A stretch of 34,690 nucleotides of DNA from contig JAJPKS010000302.1 in the NCBI GenBank assembly GCA_021323605.1, forward strand, positions 1 to 34,690, written 5' to 3'. Origin of the DNA: Bacillota bacterium (lineage in GTDB: Bacteria; Chloroflexota; Dormibacteria; Dormibacterales; Dormibacteraceae). A program made the position numbers and the translations under genes. The notes beneath the pieces were generated by a model. It was not told where the DNA came from, did no database searches, and worked only from the letters and a program-made list of their open reading frames with translations. Shown here one piece after another: positions 1-8,122 of the stretch; the stretch's first letter is position 1, and the number at the start of each line of letters is the position of its first letter.

Positions 1-534
1 GAAGCCGTACTGCTGGACGAGATCGGTGCGGACGATGGGCATGATGGCGATGTAGAAGTCGACCCAGCCCAGCCAGCGGCCGTTGACGTAGGCGACCTTC
101 TTGGCGACCGGCTCGACCGGCCCGAGCTTCTTCTCCGCGTACTCGACCACGTCGCTCATGTCGACCAGATCCTTCTCGTACAGATAGGTCAGGATCTGGG
201 CGTTCATCTCGATCATGTCGTGGCCGGCCTGGGCCGCCGCCTCGGAGGCGATCCGGGTGGGCAGATCGTAGGTGTTGATGTGGTCGATGGAGGCGGCGAC
301 TTTGTTCCGCTGGCCCCAGTCCTTGACGAAGCCGTCGATCCAGGTGTCGTAGGCGGGGATGAAGTGGCTCCACTGAAGGATGCGGAGCGACTTGTTGGCG
401 TTGCCACCGCCGGTGGCTCCCTGCTGCGAGACCCCGGTCGGGGCACACGCCGCGGCGGCCGCCCCCAGGCCGACGGTCGCGGCGCCCTTGAGCAGGTCGC
501 GCCGCGATATCGTCCGACTCCACAGTGGCATCAT
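1..534 (-). CDS. ABC transporter solute-binding protein, family 1 type (3' part off window)
   Basis: The protein reads off the left edge, so only its first 178 residues are visible, and the ORF track misses it. It begins MMPLWSRTISRRDLLKGAA, a twin-arginine signal (SRRDLL). A lipobox-like AAAAC at about residues 26-30 follows, so it should be exported by Tat and lipid-anchored outside the membrane. After a Gly/Asn-rich linker comes a family-1 solute-binding fold: a first strand (LRILQWSHFIPAYDTW), then IASEAAAQAGHDMIEMN, typical of sugar, polyol or polyamine binding proteins. Start choice: the ATG at 534 has a strong AGGAGGA about 7 nt upstream; an in-frame ATG follows at 531. The substrate cannot be named. 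The permease and ATPase genes would lie to the left, outside the window. Confidence 0.85.
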   Translation of the reverse strand, partial: MMPLWSRTISRRDLLKGAATVGLGAAAAACAPTGVSQQGATGGGNANKSLRILQWSHFIPAYDTWIDGFVKDWGQRNKVAASIDHINTYDLPTRIASEAAAQAGHDMIEMNAQILTYLYEKDLVDMSDVVEYAEKKLGPVEPVAKKVAYVNGRWLGWVDFYIAIMPIVRTDLVQQYGF

Positions 535-730
535 CGGTCTTCCTCCTCTTTCTCTCTCGCCCACCCGAGGCTCATGGCCCACGGTAATCATCGGCGGTCT
601 GCCGGCGAAGGGCAAGAGGCCACGGCCCGTCGACGGCGGCGCGCCGCCGGCCACCCCACAGCCCTCGGCGCCGTCGCGAGCCGCGCCGGCGGCCTCCGGC
701 CGCGGGCCTCCTCGGCCGGCCTGGAAGCGA

Positions 731-937
731 CTAACGGGCTCGGAGCCAGAGGTTGAGGAGCAGCGTCAGCAGGAGGGAGAGCCCCAGGGAGAGCCCGAGC
801 GGGACGACCACCGTCACCCCGCCCAGCCGAAAGACGCCGGCCAGCGGCCCCGGCCCGAGCCAGGCGACCAGGAGCACGAGCCCGCCCATGGCCAGGAGTC
901 CGAGCCCGGCGACGAAGAGCAGGTCCCGCTCACCCAT
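731..937 (-). CDS. small two-helix membrane protein, DUF2905-like
   Basis: This 68-residue protein has one hydrophobic segment near residues 6-26 (LLFVAGLGLLAMGGLVLLVAW), a short loop, and a second segment near 44-64 ending NLWLRAR. The layout of helix, glycine/leucine turn, then VPLGLSLGLSLLLTLLLNL resembles the DUF2905 family, whose second helix begins with a similar '(F)PLxxSLLLSLLLSLLL' stretch. An AAGGA lies 7 nt before the ATG. It is transcribed in the same direction as the solute-binding protein, about 200 nt downstream of it, and diverges from the MFS gene. The function of DUF2905 proteins is unknown. The family match is from memory of the pattern and is only moderately certain. Confidence 0.6.
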   Translation of the reverse strand: MGERDLLFVAGLGLLAMGGLVLLVAWLGPGPLAGVFRLGGVTVVVPLGLSLGLSLLLTLLLNLWLRAR

Positions 938-1202
938 GACACGTCCTTCTTACCCCGTTCGCGCCCTTCCGTGATCCTCTCCTCAGGCTCGAGAACTCCG
1001 CTCGGCTCGGCGAGGGCGCTCGCCCCGGCGAGGGCGGGCCGCGGCCGACAGTTATCAAAAATTCGTCGACCGACCATGAACTTGCTATCTTGATCTCGAG
1101 TCGGAGGAGGTGGCCGTCGCTCGGGTCGGCGCCGGTGCGGAGGAGGCGGTCCCGGTCCGGCGCCGGCCGGCCACGGTCGCAGGACAGACGGGAGAGGAGA
1201 GG

Positions 1203-2552
1203 ATGGCGACGGGCGTGGTGATCGACGTTCGGCAGGAGCTCGATCGGTCCCCGATACGGCCCTTCCACTGGCTGCTGGTGATCCTGGTGGGGGTGGCCAC
1301 CCTCTTCGACGGCTACGACACCGTGAACCCGGCCTACGTGATCCACTACGTGGCCCGGCCCTGGCACCTGACGCCGGCCAACGCCGGCTTCCTGGTCTCC
1401 GCCGGGTTGATCGGGTTCGCGATCGGGTCGGTCGTCCACGGCGTGGTCGCCGACCGGGTGGGCAGGCGCCCGACCATGATCGCCGGCCTCCTCATCGGCG
1501 GCGTCTTCAGCGTCCTGACCGCCGCCCTGGCCGGCTCGTTCGCCTCCTTCGTCGCCCTCCGCATCCTCACCGGCCTCGGCCTGGGTGTGATCCTGCCCCT
1601 GGGCGTGGCCTACCTGAACGAGTACCTCAATGCCTCCTGGCGAAACCTGGTGATCTCGGTCGGCAGCCCCGGGTTCATGGTCGGCGCAGTGCTGGCCTCG
1701 ATCCTGGGGATCTTCCTCACCCCGACCTGGGGCTGGCAGGCCCTGTACTGGGCGGGGGCGGCGGGCATCGTGATCGCCGGGATCTTCCTCTTCGTGTTCC
1801 CGGAGTCGGCCGAGTACCTGGTGCGGCGCGGACGCTCGGCCGAGATCGCCCGGCTGCTGACCCGGCTCCACCCCTCCCGGCGGGAGCGGTACGCCGCCGC
1901 CACCTTCACCACCTCGGGTCGCATCGCCGGCCGAAGGGCCTGGAGGGAGTGGATCGAGACCCTGAGCCCTCGCTACCTGCGCACCACCATCGCCCTCTGG
2001 GTGACGGCCTTCTTCGTCCTCTTCTGCATCTACGGGCTGCAGGGATGGACGCCGACGGTGATGATCGAACGGCGGGCGAGCTTCGCCACCGGGTTCGCGT
2101 TCGGAGCCATCCTCCAGGGCTTCGGCATCCTGGGCGGCTGGGCGGCGGGCTACATCGCCGACCGCCTGATCGGCCAGCGGCCGACCATCGCCCTGTTCAG
2201 CGGGCTGGGGGCCCTGGCCGCCGTGCTGGTCGGCCTGGTCCACCTGATCGCCGTCGATGTGGCCGGCGTGGCCGCACTCGGCTTCTTCATCATCGGCGCG
2301 CAGGGCATCCTCAACAACTTCTGCGCCATGAGCTACCCGGTCCAGGTGCGCGCCGCCGGCGAGGGCTTCATGCTCGGGCTGGGCCGGATCGGGGGTCTGC
2401 TCGGCCCCTACGTCGGCGGCGTGGCGCTCGGAGCCTTCCGGACCACCGACGCCCTGTTCGTCACGGTGGCGATCGCGGCCGTGCTGGCGGTGGTCGCGAT
2501 CGCGGCGACCGGAGCCACGAGGACGGCCGCCTACGTGCCGGCGGAGGCGTAG
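1203..2552 (+). CDS. MFS transporter, aromatic acid:H+ symporter (AAHS) type
   Basis: About 449 residues and roughly twelve hydrophobic segments. The first helix carries LFDGYDT, matching the D-G-(Y/F)-D motif of the AAHS family (PcaK, BenK, MhpT). The loop between helices 2 and 3 has GVVADRVGRRPTM, the MFS signature GxxxDRxGRR. A second copy-like loop, GYIADRLIGQRPT, starts the C-terminal half. The ORF track starts at 1110, but the ATG at 1203 is preferred: GGAGAGGAGAGG sits immediately before it, and the extra upstream residues are low-complexity and not hydrophobic. Family members import benzoate, 4-hydroxybenzoate or hydroxyphenylpropionate by proton symport. The downstream FAD hydroxylase supports an aromatic-acid role, but the actual substrate is inferred. 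Confidence 0.88.
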   Translation: MATGVVIDVRQELDRSPIRPFHWLLVILVGVATLFDGYDTVNPAYVIHYVARPWHLTPANAGFLVSAGLIGFAIGSVVHGVVADRVGRRPTMIAGLLIGGVFSVLTAALAGSFASFVALRILTGLGLGVILPLGVAYLNEYLNASWRNLVISVGSPGFMVGAVLASILGIFLTPTWGWQALYWAGAAGIVIAGIFLFVFPESAEYLVRRGRSAEIARLLTRLHPSRRERYAAATFTTSGRIAGRRAWREWIETLSPRYLRTTIALWVTAFFVLFCIYGLQGWTPTVMIERRASFATGFAFGAILQGFGILGGWAAGYIADRLIGQRPTIALFSGLGALAAVLVGLVHLIAVDVAGVAALGFFIIGAQGILNNFCAMSYPVQVRAAGEGFMLGLGRIGGLLGPYVGGVALGAFRTTDALFVTVAIAAVLAVVAIAATGATRTAAYVPAEA

Positions 2553-2582
2553 CCGACGGGCGAGGCGGAGCGCCACCAGGTC

Positions 2583-4145
2583 GTGATCGTGGGCAGCGGC
2601 CCGGTCGGCCTGGCGCTGGCCGTCGACCTCGGCCAGCGCGGCATCGACTGCGCCCTGGTCGAGCGGCGCCGTGACGTCGGCCGGATCCCCAAGGGCCAGA
2701 ACCTCAGCCAGCGCAGCCTCGAGCACTTCTACTTCTGGGGCTGCGTCGACGAGCTGCGGGCGGCCCGCCTGCTCCCGCGCGGCTACCCGATCGGCGGCCT
2801 CACCGCCTACGACAACCTGATGGGCCGGTACTGGTACGCCCCGCCCGGACGCGAGCTCGTCCGGCGCTACTACTTCCAGGAGAACGAGCGGCTGCCCCAG
2901 TACCTCACCGAGGCCGTCCTCCGCAACCGCGTCCGCGAGCTCCGCGACGTCACCGCGCTCTTCGGGTGGACCGCCGTGGCCCTGGAACAGGACGACTACG
3001 GGGTGCGCACGACCCTGGTCCGGGACGGCGATCGCGCCCGGCGGGTGCTGATCGCCGACTATCTCGTGGGCTGCGACGGGGCGCGGTCGCCGGTCAGGAC
3101 GCAGGTGGGCATCACCCTCCGAGGCCGCGACCTCCGTCGGCGGATGGTGCTGGCCGTCTTCCGCTCGCGCCGGCTCCACGACGCCCTGAAGCGCTTCCCG
3201 GCGCGCACCACCTATCGGGTCCTGCGGCCCGAGCTGGAGGGGTACTGGGAGTTCTTCGGGCGGGTCGACCTGGGAGAGGGCTGGTTCTTCCATGCCCCGG
3301 TGCCGGACGGCGCCGGGCCGGCGAGCCTCGACGTCCACCGCCTGCTCGAGCGCGCGGCCGGCATCTCCTTTCCCTGCGCCCTCGAGCACGTCGGGTTCTG
3401 GGACCTGCGGATCGCGGTCGCCGACCGCTACCGGCGCGGTCGCGTCCTCATCGCCGGCGACGCCTGCCACAGCCACCCTCCGTACGGAGGCTTCGGCCTG
3501 AACACCGGCCTCGAGGACGCGGCCAACCTGGGCTGGAAGCTGGCCGCCGTCCTCCGGGGATGGGGGGGCGAGAGCCTGCTGGACTCCTACGAGGTGGAGC
3601 GCCGGCCGGTCGCGCTCGAGACCACGGAGGAGATCGTGGCCGACATCGACCGGGACCGGGCCTTCCTGGAGCGCTACCGGCCCGACCTCGACCGGCGGGA
3701 GTTCGAGCGAGCCTGGAGCACGCTGGCGGCGAGGTCCCGGAACCGGGTCGAGTCGTACGAGCCGCACTACGAGGGGTCGCCGGTGGTGGTCGGGGCGTGC
3801 GGCCCCACCCCTGGCGTCCGCGGCCGCCACTCGCCGAGGGCACGCCCCGGGCACCACCTGACGCCCCAACCTCTGTCCTCGGGCAGGAACGTGTACGAGG
3901 AGCTGGGCGGCGACTTCACCCTGCTCGCCTTCGGCGCGGAAGAGCGGGCGGTCCACCCCTTCCAGACGGCGGCGGACGCCCTCCGGGTCCCGCTCCGGGT
4001 GGTGCGGGACACGTACCAGGCCGGACGCCGATCGTACGAGTGTCGCCTGATCCTGATCCGCCCCGACCAGTACGTCGCCTGGGCCGGCGACCGACCGCCG
4101 CCCGAACCGGAGGAGGTGATGCGAACGGCGGCCGGGCTCGGCTGA
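2583..4145 (+). CDS. FAD-dependent aromatic monooxygenase, PheA/TfdB (MhpA-like) family
   Basis: A single-component flavoprotein hydroxylase of about 520 aa. The N-terminal dinucleotide motif is IVGSGPVGLALA; the mid-protein DG motif is LVGCDGARSPVRTQVG (about residues 162-177); and the FAD-ribityl GD motif is VLIAGDACHSHPPYGGFGLNTGLEDAANLGWKL (about 288-320). The C-terminal end (LILIRPDQYVAWAGDRPP) is the thioredoxin-like tail common to this family. It should hydroxylate a phenolic or related ring using NAD(P)H and O2. It lies 30 nt after the AAHS transporter, so co-transcription is likely. Oddity: no ATG is available. The track's GTG at 2583 cuts into the first beta strand, and in-frame codons reading ERHQVV precede it directly back to the transporter's TAG. 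The exact substrate is unknown. Confidence 0.85.
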   Translation: MIVGSGPVGLALAVDLGQRGIDCALVERRRDVGRIPKGQNLSQRSLEHFYFWGCVDELRAARLLPRGYPIGGLTAYDNLMGRYWYAPPGRELVRRYYFQENERLPQYLTEAVLRNRVRELRDVTALFGWTAVALEQDDYGVRTTLVRDGDRARRVLIADYLVGCDGARSPVRTQVGITLRGRDLRRRMVLAVFRSRRLHDALKRFPARTTYRVLRPELEGYWEFFGRVDLGEGWFFHAPVPDGAGPASLDVHRLLERAAGISFPCALEHVGFWDLRIAVADRYRRGRVLIAGDACHSHPPYGGFGLNTGLEDAANLGWKLAAVLRGWGGESLLDSYEVERRPVALETTEEIVADIDRDRAFLERYRPDLDRREFERAWSTLAARSRNRVESYEPHYEGSPVVVGACGPTPGVRGRHSPRARPGHHLTPQPLSSGRNVYEELGGDFTLLAFGAEERAVHPFQTAADALRVPLRVVRDTYQAGRRSYECRLILIRPDQYVAWAGDRPPPEPEEVMRTAAGLG

Positions 4146-4198
4146 GACCTCCGGCCGCCGCCGGGGCCGGCGCCCCGGACGGGGCAGCCCGGGGCGAG

Positions 4199-4220
4199 AC
4201 CGGACCCGACGCCGGTCCGG
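4199..4220. terminator. GC-rich hairpin between convergent genes
   Basis: CCGGACC (4200-4206) pairs with GGTCCGG (4214-4220) across a 7-nt loop, 54 nt after the monooxygenase stop and before the stop of the convergent 88-aa gene. No T-run follows, so it is a candidate terminator only. Confidence 0.35.
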
Positions 4221-4289
4221 GCACGCCATCCGGACCGCGTGCCCGGTTCACCGGTGCCTCGACCGCCGGCGGGCGCGAGCCGGTCGCGC

Positions 4290-4556
4290 TCAGGCCCTGC
4301 GCACGACCTGGTACAGGCCCGCCTCGACCGTCACCGTCTCCCCCGCGCCCTCGATCCGTCCCGGGCCGCCGAGGCGGAGGTAGGTCCCACAGTCGGGGGT
4401 CTCGATCAGCTCGGCGTCGTCGGCGGCGACCCAGCACCGTCCCCCGCCCGGCCCCTCGTCGATCAGGACCAGGCGTCCGGCCTCCGCGGCCACGCGGCGT
4501 CCGGCCAGGCCCTGGTCGCCGGCCGGGATCAACAGCAACCGTTCCAGTCTGATCAC
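4290..4556 (-). CDS. hypothetical 88-aa beta-rich protein
   Basis: Not recognised. The start is GTG at 4556, with AGGAG about 12 nt upstream, a little far. The sequence begins MIRLERLLLIPAGDQGL and continues with alternating hydrophobic positions (RLVLIDEG, CWVAADDAELIETPDCGTYLRLGG, TVTVEAGLYQVVRRA). This reads as a small all-beta protein with two cysteines (near residues 41 and 56), not as a shadow frame. It sits between two oxygenase genes, convergent with the FAD monooxygenase and divergent from the HpaB-type oxygenase. Its position suggests a link to oxygenase chemistry or regulation, but nothing in the sequence shows a function. The amino-acid composition supports coding on this strand; the opposite long ORF (4553..5956) is a shadow of the HpaB gene. 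Confidence 0.5.
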   Translation of the reverse strand: MIRLERLLLIPAGDQGLAGRRVAAEAGRLVLIDEGPGGGRCWVAADDAELIETPDCGTYLRLGGPGRIEGAGETVTVEAGLYQVVRRA

Positions 4557-4682
4557 GCGATCGGATCGCTCCTCTCATCCAGTGTGACCGACCCGGCCGG
4601 CGCGACGCCGGGGATGGCCTGCCCTATCGTGGGAGGCGTGGGACCCCGCCGGCGACGGGCCGGCGGTCGGATCCGGATCGCC

Positions 4683-4715
4683 GCACGTTCCAGGCAGTGC
4701 ACGTTCTCAGGCAGT
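4683..4715 (+). repeat. tandem direct repeat in the HpaB-gene leader
   Basis: GCACGTTCCAGGCAGT (4683-4698) is followed at once by GCACGTTCTCAGGCAGT (4699-4715), differing by a single inserted T. The pair ends 10 nt before the GGGAGGGACGGAG ribosome-binding region of the HpaB-type gene. It may be an operator for a regulator of that gene, or a small tandem duplication. No protein can be assigned. Confidence 0.5.
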
Positions 4716-4738
4716 GATGGACGACGGGAGGGACGGAG

Positions 4739-6301
4739 ATGACGATCGAGACGCCGATGGGCACCGGCTCCCGGCCGATGACGGGCGCGGAGTACCTGGA
4801 GAGCCTGCGCGACGGCCGTGAGATCTGGGCCTACGGGGAACGGGTCAGGGACGTGACCACGCATCCTGCCTACCGGAACACGGCGCGCATGATCGCGCGC
4901 CTCTACGACGCCCTCCACGACCCCGAGCGACAGCCGCGCCTGGTGGCCGAGACCGACACCGGCAGCGGGGGCTTCACCCATCGTTTCTTCCGCACTTCCC
5001 GCAGCGCCCAGGAGCTGGTCGAGGCGCGGGACGCGATCGCCGAGTGGGCCCGCATGACCTACGGCTGGCTGGGGCGGAGCCCGGACTACAAGGCCGCCTT
5101 CCTGGGCACGCTGGGAGCCAACTCGGCCTTCTACGCCCCCTACGAGGAGAACGCCCGGCGCTGGTACCGGCAGGCGCAGGAGCAGGTCCAGTTCTGGAAC
5201 CACGCCATCATCAACCCCCCGGTCGACCGGCAGCGCGGCCCGGACGAGGTCCGCGACGTCTACGTCCACGTGGAGGAGGAGACCGACGCCGGGCTGGTGG
5301 TCAGCGGGGCGAAGGTGGTGGCAACCGGGTCCGCGCTCACCCACGTCAACTTCATCGCCCACTACGGGCCCCTGCCCATCAGGACCCGGGAGTTCGCGCT
5401 CTGCTTCGCCCTGCCGGTCAACGCCCGGGGGGTCAAGCTGATCTGCCGTCCCTCCTACGAGCTGACGGCCGAGGTCGTGGGCAGTCCCTTCGACTACCCC
5501 CTCTCCAGCCGGCTGGACGAGAACGACGCCATCTTCATCCTCGACCGGGTGCTGGTGCCCTGGGAGAACGTCTTCATCTACGGGGACGTGGACAAGATCA
5601 ACGGCTTCTTCCCGGCCTCGGGCTTCATCCCCCGCTTCACCTTCCACGGCTGCACCCGCCTGGCGGTCAAGCTGGACTTCATCGCCGGGCTGCTGCTCAA
5701 GGCGGTGGAGGCCACCGGGGCCAGGGACTTCCGGGGCGTGCAGGCGCGCCTCGGCGAGGTGCTGGCCTGGCGCAACCTGTTCTGGGCTCTGACCGACGCC
5801 ATGGCCAGGACCCCCGAGCCCTGGGTCGGCGAGGCGGTGCTCCCCAACACCGACTACGGGCTCGTCTACCGGCTCTTCTCGACCATCGCCTACCCCCGGA
5901 TCAAGGAGATCGTGCAGCTCGACCTGGGCAGCGCCCTGATCTACCTCAACTCCCACGCCCGGGACTTCGCCAACCCCGAGCTGCGGCCCTACCTGGAGCG
6001 GTACGTGCGCGGCTCCAACGGCTACGGAGCGGTGGACCGGATCAAGCTCATGAAGCTACTCTGGGACGCCATCGGGACGGAGTTCGGAGGGCGCCACGAG
6101 CTCTACGAGCGCAACTACTCCGGCAACCACGAGAACATCCGCCTCGAGGTCCTGCTTCAGGCCGTGGCCACCGGCGACGCCGACCGGTTCAAGGGCTTCG
6201 CCGAGCAGTGCATGGCCGAGTACGACCTCGACGGGTGGACGGTGCCCGACCTCGTCAACCCCGAGGACGTGAACGTGATCAAAAAGGGCCTCCAGGGCTG
6301 A
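4739..6301 (+). CDS. HpaB-family FADH2-dependent monooxygenase (4-hydroxyphenylacetate 3-hydroxylase type)
   Basis: A 520-residue acyl-CoA-dehydrogenase-fold oxygenase. Visible family blocks are [23 protein letters not shown] at the N-terminus, [17 protein letters not shown] in the middle, [24 protein letters not shown] (the flavin-contacting DEND/D-x-VLVPWE region), and [17 protein letters not shown] plus YNSGNHE-like [13 protein letters not shown] near the C-terminus. Length matches E. coli HpaB (about 520 aa). The cysteine/histidine cluster ligands of the related 4-hydroxybutyryl-CoA dehydratase are not evident (no paired Cys near residue 100), which favours an oxygenase. These enzymes need a separate flavin reductase (HpaC), and none is encoded in the window. 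The ATG is preceded by GGGAGGGACGGAG. Substrates in the family range from 4-hydroxyphenylacetate to chlorophenols and pyoverdine chromophores, so the substrate is open. Confidence 0.85.
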   Translation: MTIETPMGTGSRPMTGAEYLESLRDGREIWAYGERVRDVTTHPAYRNTARMIARLYDALHDPERQPRLVAETDTGSGGFTHRFFRTSRSAQELVEARDAIAEWARMTYGWLGRSPDYKAAFLGTLGANSAFYAPYEENARRWYRQAQEQVQFWNHAIINPPVDRQRGPDEVRDVYVHVEEETDAGLVVSGAKVVATGSALTHVNFIAHYGPLPIRTREFALCFALPVNARGVKLICRPSYELTAEVVGSPFDYPLSSRLDENDAIFILDRVLVPWENVFIYGDVDKINGFFPASGFIPRFTFHGCTRLAVKLDFIAGLLLKAVEATGARDFRGVQARLGEVLAWRNLFWALTDAMARTPEPWVGEAVLPNTDYGLVYRLFSTIAYPRIKEIVQLDLGSALIYLNSHARDFANPELRPYLERYVRGSNGYGAVDRIKLMKLLWDAIGTEFGGRHELYERNYSGNHENIRLEVLLQAVATGDADRFKGFAEQCMAEYDLDGWTVPDLVNPEDVNVIKKGLQG

Positions 6302-6305
6302 CCGT

Positions 6306-6322
6306 CGCCCCGGGCCGGGGCG
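6306..6322. terminator. hairpin between convergent HpaB-type and DHDPS-type genes
   Basis: CGCCCC (6306-6311), loop GGGCC, then GGGGCG (6317-6322). It lies 4 nt after the HpaB-type stop and 14 nt before the convergent gene's stop. It is a compact bidirectional terminator candidate without a T-run. Confidence 0.45.
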
Positions 6323-6335
6323 GTGGCCAGCGGCC

Positions 6336-7286
6336 TCAGGCCACGGCCGTCACCCCCGTCGGCTGGGGCAACCGGGCCAGTCGGTGGCGCAGCTCCTCGA
6401 CCTCGGCCGGGTCGAGGCGGCGCAGGGGCCGGGTCAGGGTGGCGTGATCGATCACCCCCCAGAGGCGGAGCACGTGCTTCATCGTCCCCAGCGAGGCGGC
6501 GTTGCCCGAGCCGCCGCGGGCCACCTGCTTCAGATCCTCGAACCTGATTGCCAGCTCCTGGGCAGCGGTGGCGGCGGCCAGGTCGCCCCGTGCCATCGCC
6601 TCGTACACGGCCACACAGGCGGCCGGGGCGACGTTGGAGACGGCGGGCACGGCCCCCACCGCGCCGATGGCCAGGCCGGCGTCGATCAGGACCCGGGAGC
6701 CGAGGAAACACCGAAAGCGCTCCGTCAGCCCCTCACCGCGCAGGGCCAGGACCAGGGACCTGAACCACTCGAGGTCGTTCTGGCTGTCCTTGATCCCGGC
6801 GCAGACGCCCTCCCGGGCCAGGGTCAGGGTGGCCTCCAGGGTCATCCGCACCTTGACCGTCTGCGGGATGTTGTAGACCAACAAGGGCAGCTCGGGATGG
6901 GCCTCCTTCAACGTCCGGAAGTGGGCGACGGTCTCGTCCATGGTGTGGGGGAAGTAGTGGGGCGGGGTCGAGGCCAGTCCGTCCACGCCGGCCTCGGCGG
7001 CGTGCCGCGCGTGCCGGAGCGCCAGCGCGGTCGAGCTGTCGCCCACGCTCGCCACCACCGGGACTCGGCCCGCCGCCTGCTCGACCGCGATCGCCACCGC
7101 CCGCGCCCGCTCCGTCTCGGGAAGGCAGGGAAACTCGCCGGTGGTGCCCATGACCCAGAGGCCGTGGACCCCGGCCCCGATCAGGAAGTCCACCAGGCGC
7201 CGCAGCGAGCGCTCGTCGACGGCTTCGTCCGGGGTCAACGGCGTCAGCATGGGGGTGAAGATTCCGCGCAGTCGGCTCAGCTCCAT
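6336..7286 (-). CDS. dihydrodipicolinate synthase family (DapA/NAL) aldolase or hydratase
   Basis: 316 residues, a (beta/alpha)8 class I aldolase. Motifs: GTTGEFP (the GTTGE carboxylate-binding loop, about residues 48-54), LLVYNIPQ with the catalytic-relay tyrosine (about 133-140), and GIKDSQND with the Schiff-base lysine (about 163-170). The family includes DapA, N-acetylneuraminate lyase, 2-keto-3-deoxy-sugar-acid aldolases, and hydratase-aldolases of aromatic breakdown that release pyruvate. Its position beside two aromatic-type monooxygenases and an AAHS transporter favours a catabolic lyase over lysine synthesis. This is inference. The start is ATG at 7286 with no Shine-Dalgarno; TAGATT lies exactly 6 nt upstream, suggesting a leaderless transcript. 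Confidence 0.82.
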   Translation of the reverse strand: MELSRLRGIFTPMLTPLTPDEAVDERSLRRLVDFLIGAGVHGLWVMGTTGEFPCLPETERARAVAIAVEQAAGRVPVVASVGDSSTALALRHARHAAEAGVDGLASTPPHYFPHTMDETVAHFRTLKEAHPELPLLVYNIPQTVKVRMTLEATLTLAREGVCAGIKDSQNDLEWFRSLVLALRGEGLTERFRCFLGSRVLIDAGLAIGAVGAVPAVSNVAPAACVAVYEAMARGDLAAATAAQELAIRFEDLKQVARGGSGNAASLGTMKHVLRLWGVIDHATLTRPLRRLDPAEVEELRHRLARLPQPTGVTAVA

Positions 7287-7292
7287 GTCCGC

Positions 7293-7298
7293 AATCTA
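7293..7298 (-). promoter_or_regulatory. -10 element TAGATT for a leaderless start
   Basis: Reading the minus strand, TAGATT is followed by GCGGAC and then the ATG of the DHDPS-family gene. The spacing places the transcription start at or next to the A of the ATG. No clear -35 is visible. Confidence 0.45.
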
Positions 7299-7480
7299 GC
7301 CTTCTGGGCGCGGCGCGGCACGGGCGGTCGGGCGGCGACGCCGGCCGCCGGCCATCGCTCCGGCCCCATCCGCGACCCGGGATCTCTACCATGGCGAGGG
7401 TGAGCGGCCGATGAAGCACCGGGTTCGACCGGCGCCTCCGCGGCCCGCCACGACTTCAAACAGGAGGCTGCGGATCGGCA

Positions 7481-8059
7481 GTGGACTACCAGCTCGAGCA
7501 GCTCATCAACGGGCCGGCGGGCACCCACCCGCTGTGGGACCGGGTCATGACCACGGTCGCGGTCGGGGCCGAGCCGGCGTTCATCGCTCTGATCGTGCTC
7601 TGGTTCCTGGTCGGTCTCTGGCGCCGCTCCCCCCGGGACCGGACCGGGGCCGTGCTGGCCACGCTCGCGGCCGGGATCGGGCTGGTCGCCAACCTGGTGA
7701 TCGGCCACCTCTGGTTCCGGGCCCGGCCCTTCGTGGCCCACCCGGACACGGTCCACCTGCTGGTGCGTCACACCAACGACGCCTCCTTCCCCAGCGACCA
7801 CGCGGTGGGGGCCTTTGCCATCGCCGGCGTCCTGCTCGCCGTGCACCGCAAGCTGGGCGCCCTGGCCATCCTCGCCGCGCTGTTGATCGCCTATGCCCGG
7901 GTCTACGTCGGAGACCACTACCCGGGCGATGTGGCCGCCGGGGCGCTCGTCGGCCTGGCCGCGGCCTGGTTCTGCGCCGGCCCCGTCCGTCCCTACCTGG
8001 CCGCCCTCGACGACTGGCTCAGTGAGTGGCTGGGCGCTCGATGGCTCCAGCACGGCTGA
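7481..8059 (+). CDS. PAP2-family phosphatase (undecaprenyl-diphosphatase BcrC-like)
   Basis: 192 residues with about five membrane segments. PAP2 motifs are visible: HLWFRARPF (motif 1 core RP), DASFPSDHA (motif 2 PSDH, about residues 104-112), and ARVYVGDHYPGDVAAG (motif 3 R-x5-H-x3-D, about 141-156). Family members remove phosphate from lipid pyrophosphates, typically recycling undecaprenyl pyrophosphate in cell-wall synthesis, with the active site on the outer face. The start is GTG at 7481 with AGGAGG 13 nt upstream, slightly long spacing; no better in-frame start precedes the first helix. It stands alone, ended by a strong hairpin, and shows no functional tie to its neighbours. Confidence 0.85.
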   Translation: MDYQLEQLINGPAGTHPLWDRVMTTVAVGAEPAFIALIVLWFLVGLWRRSPRDRTGAVLATLAAGIGLVANLVIGHLWFRARPFVAHPDTVHLLVRHTNDASFPSDHAVGAFAIAGVLLAVHRKLGALAILAALLIAYARVYVGDHYPGDVAAGALVGLAAAWFCAGPVRPYLAALDDWLSEWLGARWLQHG

Positions 8060-8066
8060 GCGCCCG

Positions 8067-8098
8067 GGCGCGGGGCCCGCTCGAGCGGGCCCCGCGCC
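8067..8098. terminator. 14-bp perfect-stem bidirectional terminator
   Basis: GGCGCGGGGCCCGC at 8067-8080, loop TCGA, then the exact complement GCGGGCCCCGCGCC at 8085-8098. It sits between the convergent PAP2 and sulfocyanin-like genes, 8 nt after the PAP2 stop. There is no T-run, as is common for hairpins in high-GC genomes. Confidence 0.75.
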
Positions 8099-8122
8099 GC
8101 CCGGACGGCCCGACCACGACGC

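Noticed and set aside
1060-1100. Promoter upstream of the MFS gene (TATCTT near 1086)
   Set aside because: A -10-like TATCTT exists in an AT-richer patch, but no credible -35 or start position supports it, so it is not listed as a feature.
930-4229. 1099-aa minus-strand ORF
   Set aside because: Composition (Arg, Gly, Asp, His, Pro-rich with no family pattern) and full overlap with the transporter and monooxygenase show it is a shadow frame of high-GC coding DNA.
4553-5956. 467-aa minus-strand ORF opposite the HpaB-type gene
   Set aside because: It mirrors the codon pattern of the clear HpaB-family gene and has no recognisable domain.
4739-6301. 4-hydroxybutyryl-CoA dehydratase instead of HpaB-type oxygenase
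   Set aside because: The paired cysteines expected near residue 100 for the [4Fe-4S] cluster are not seen; the sequence around there is [22 protein letters not shown].
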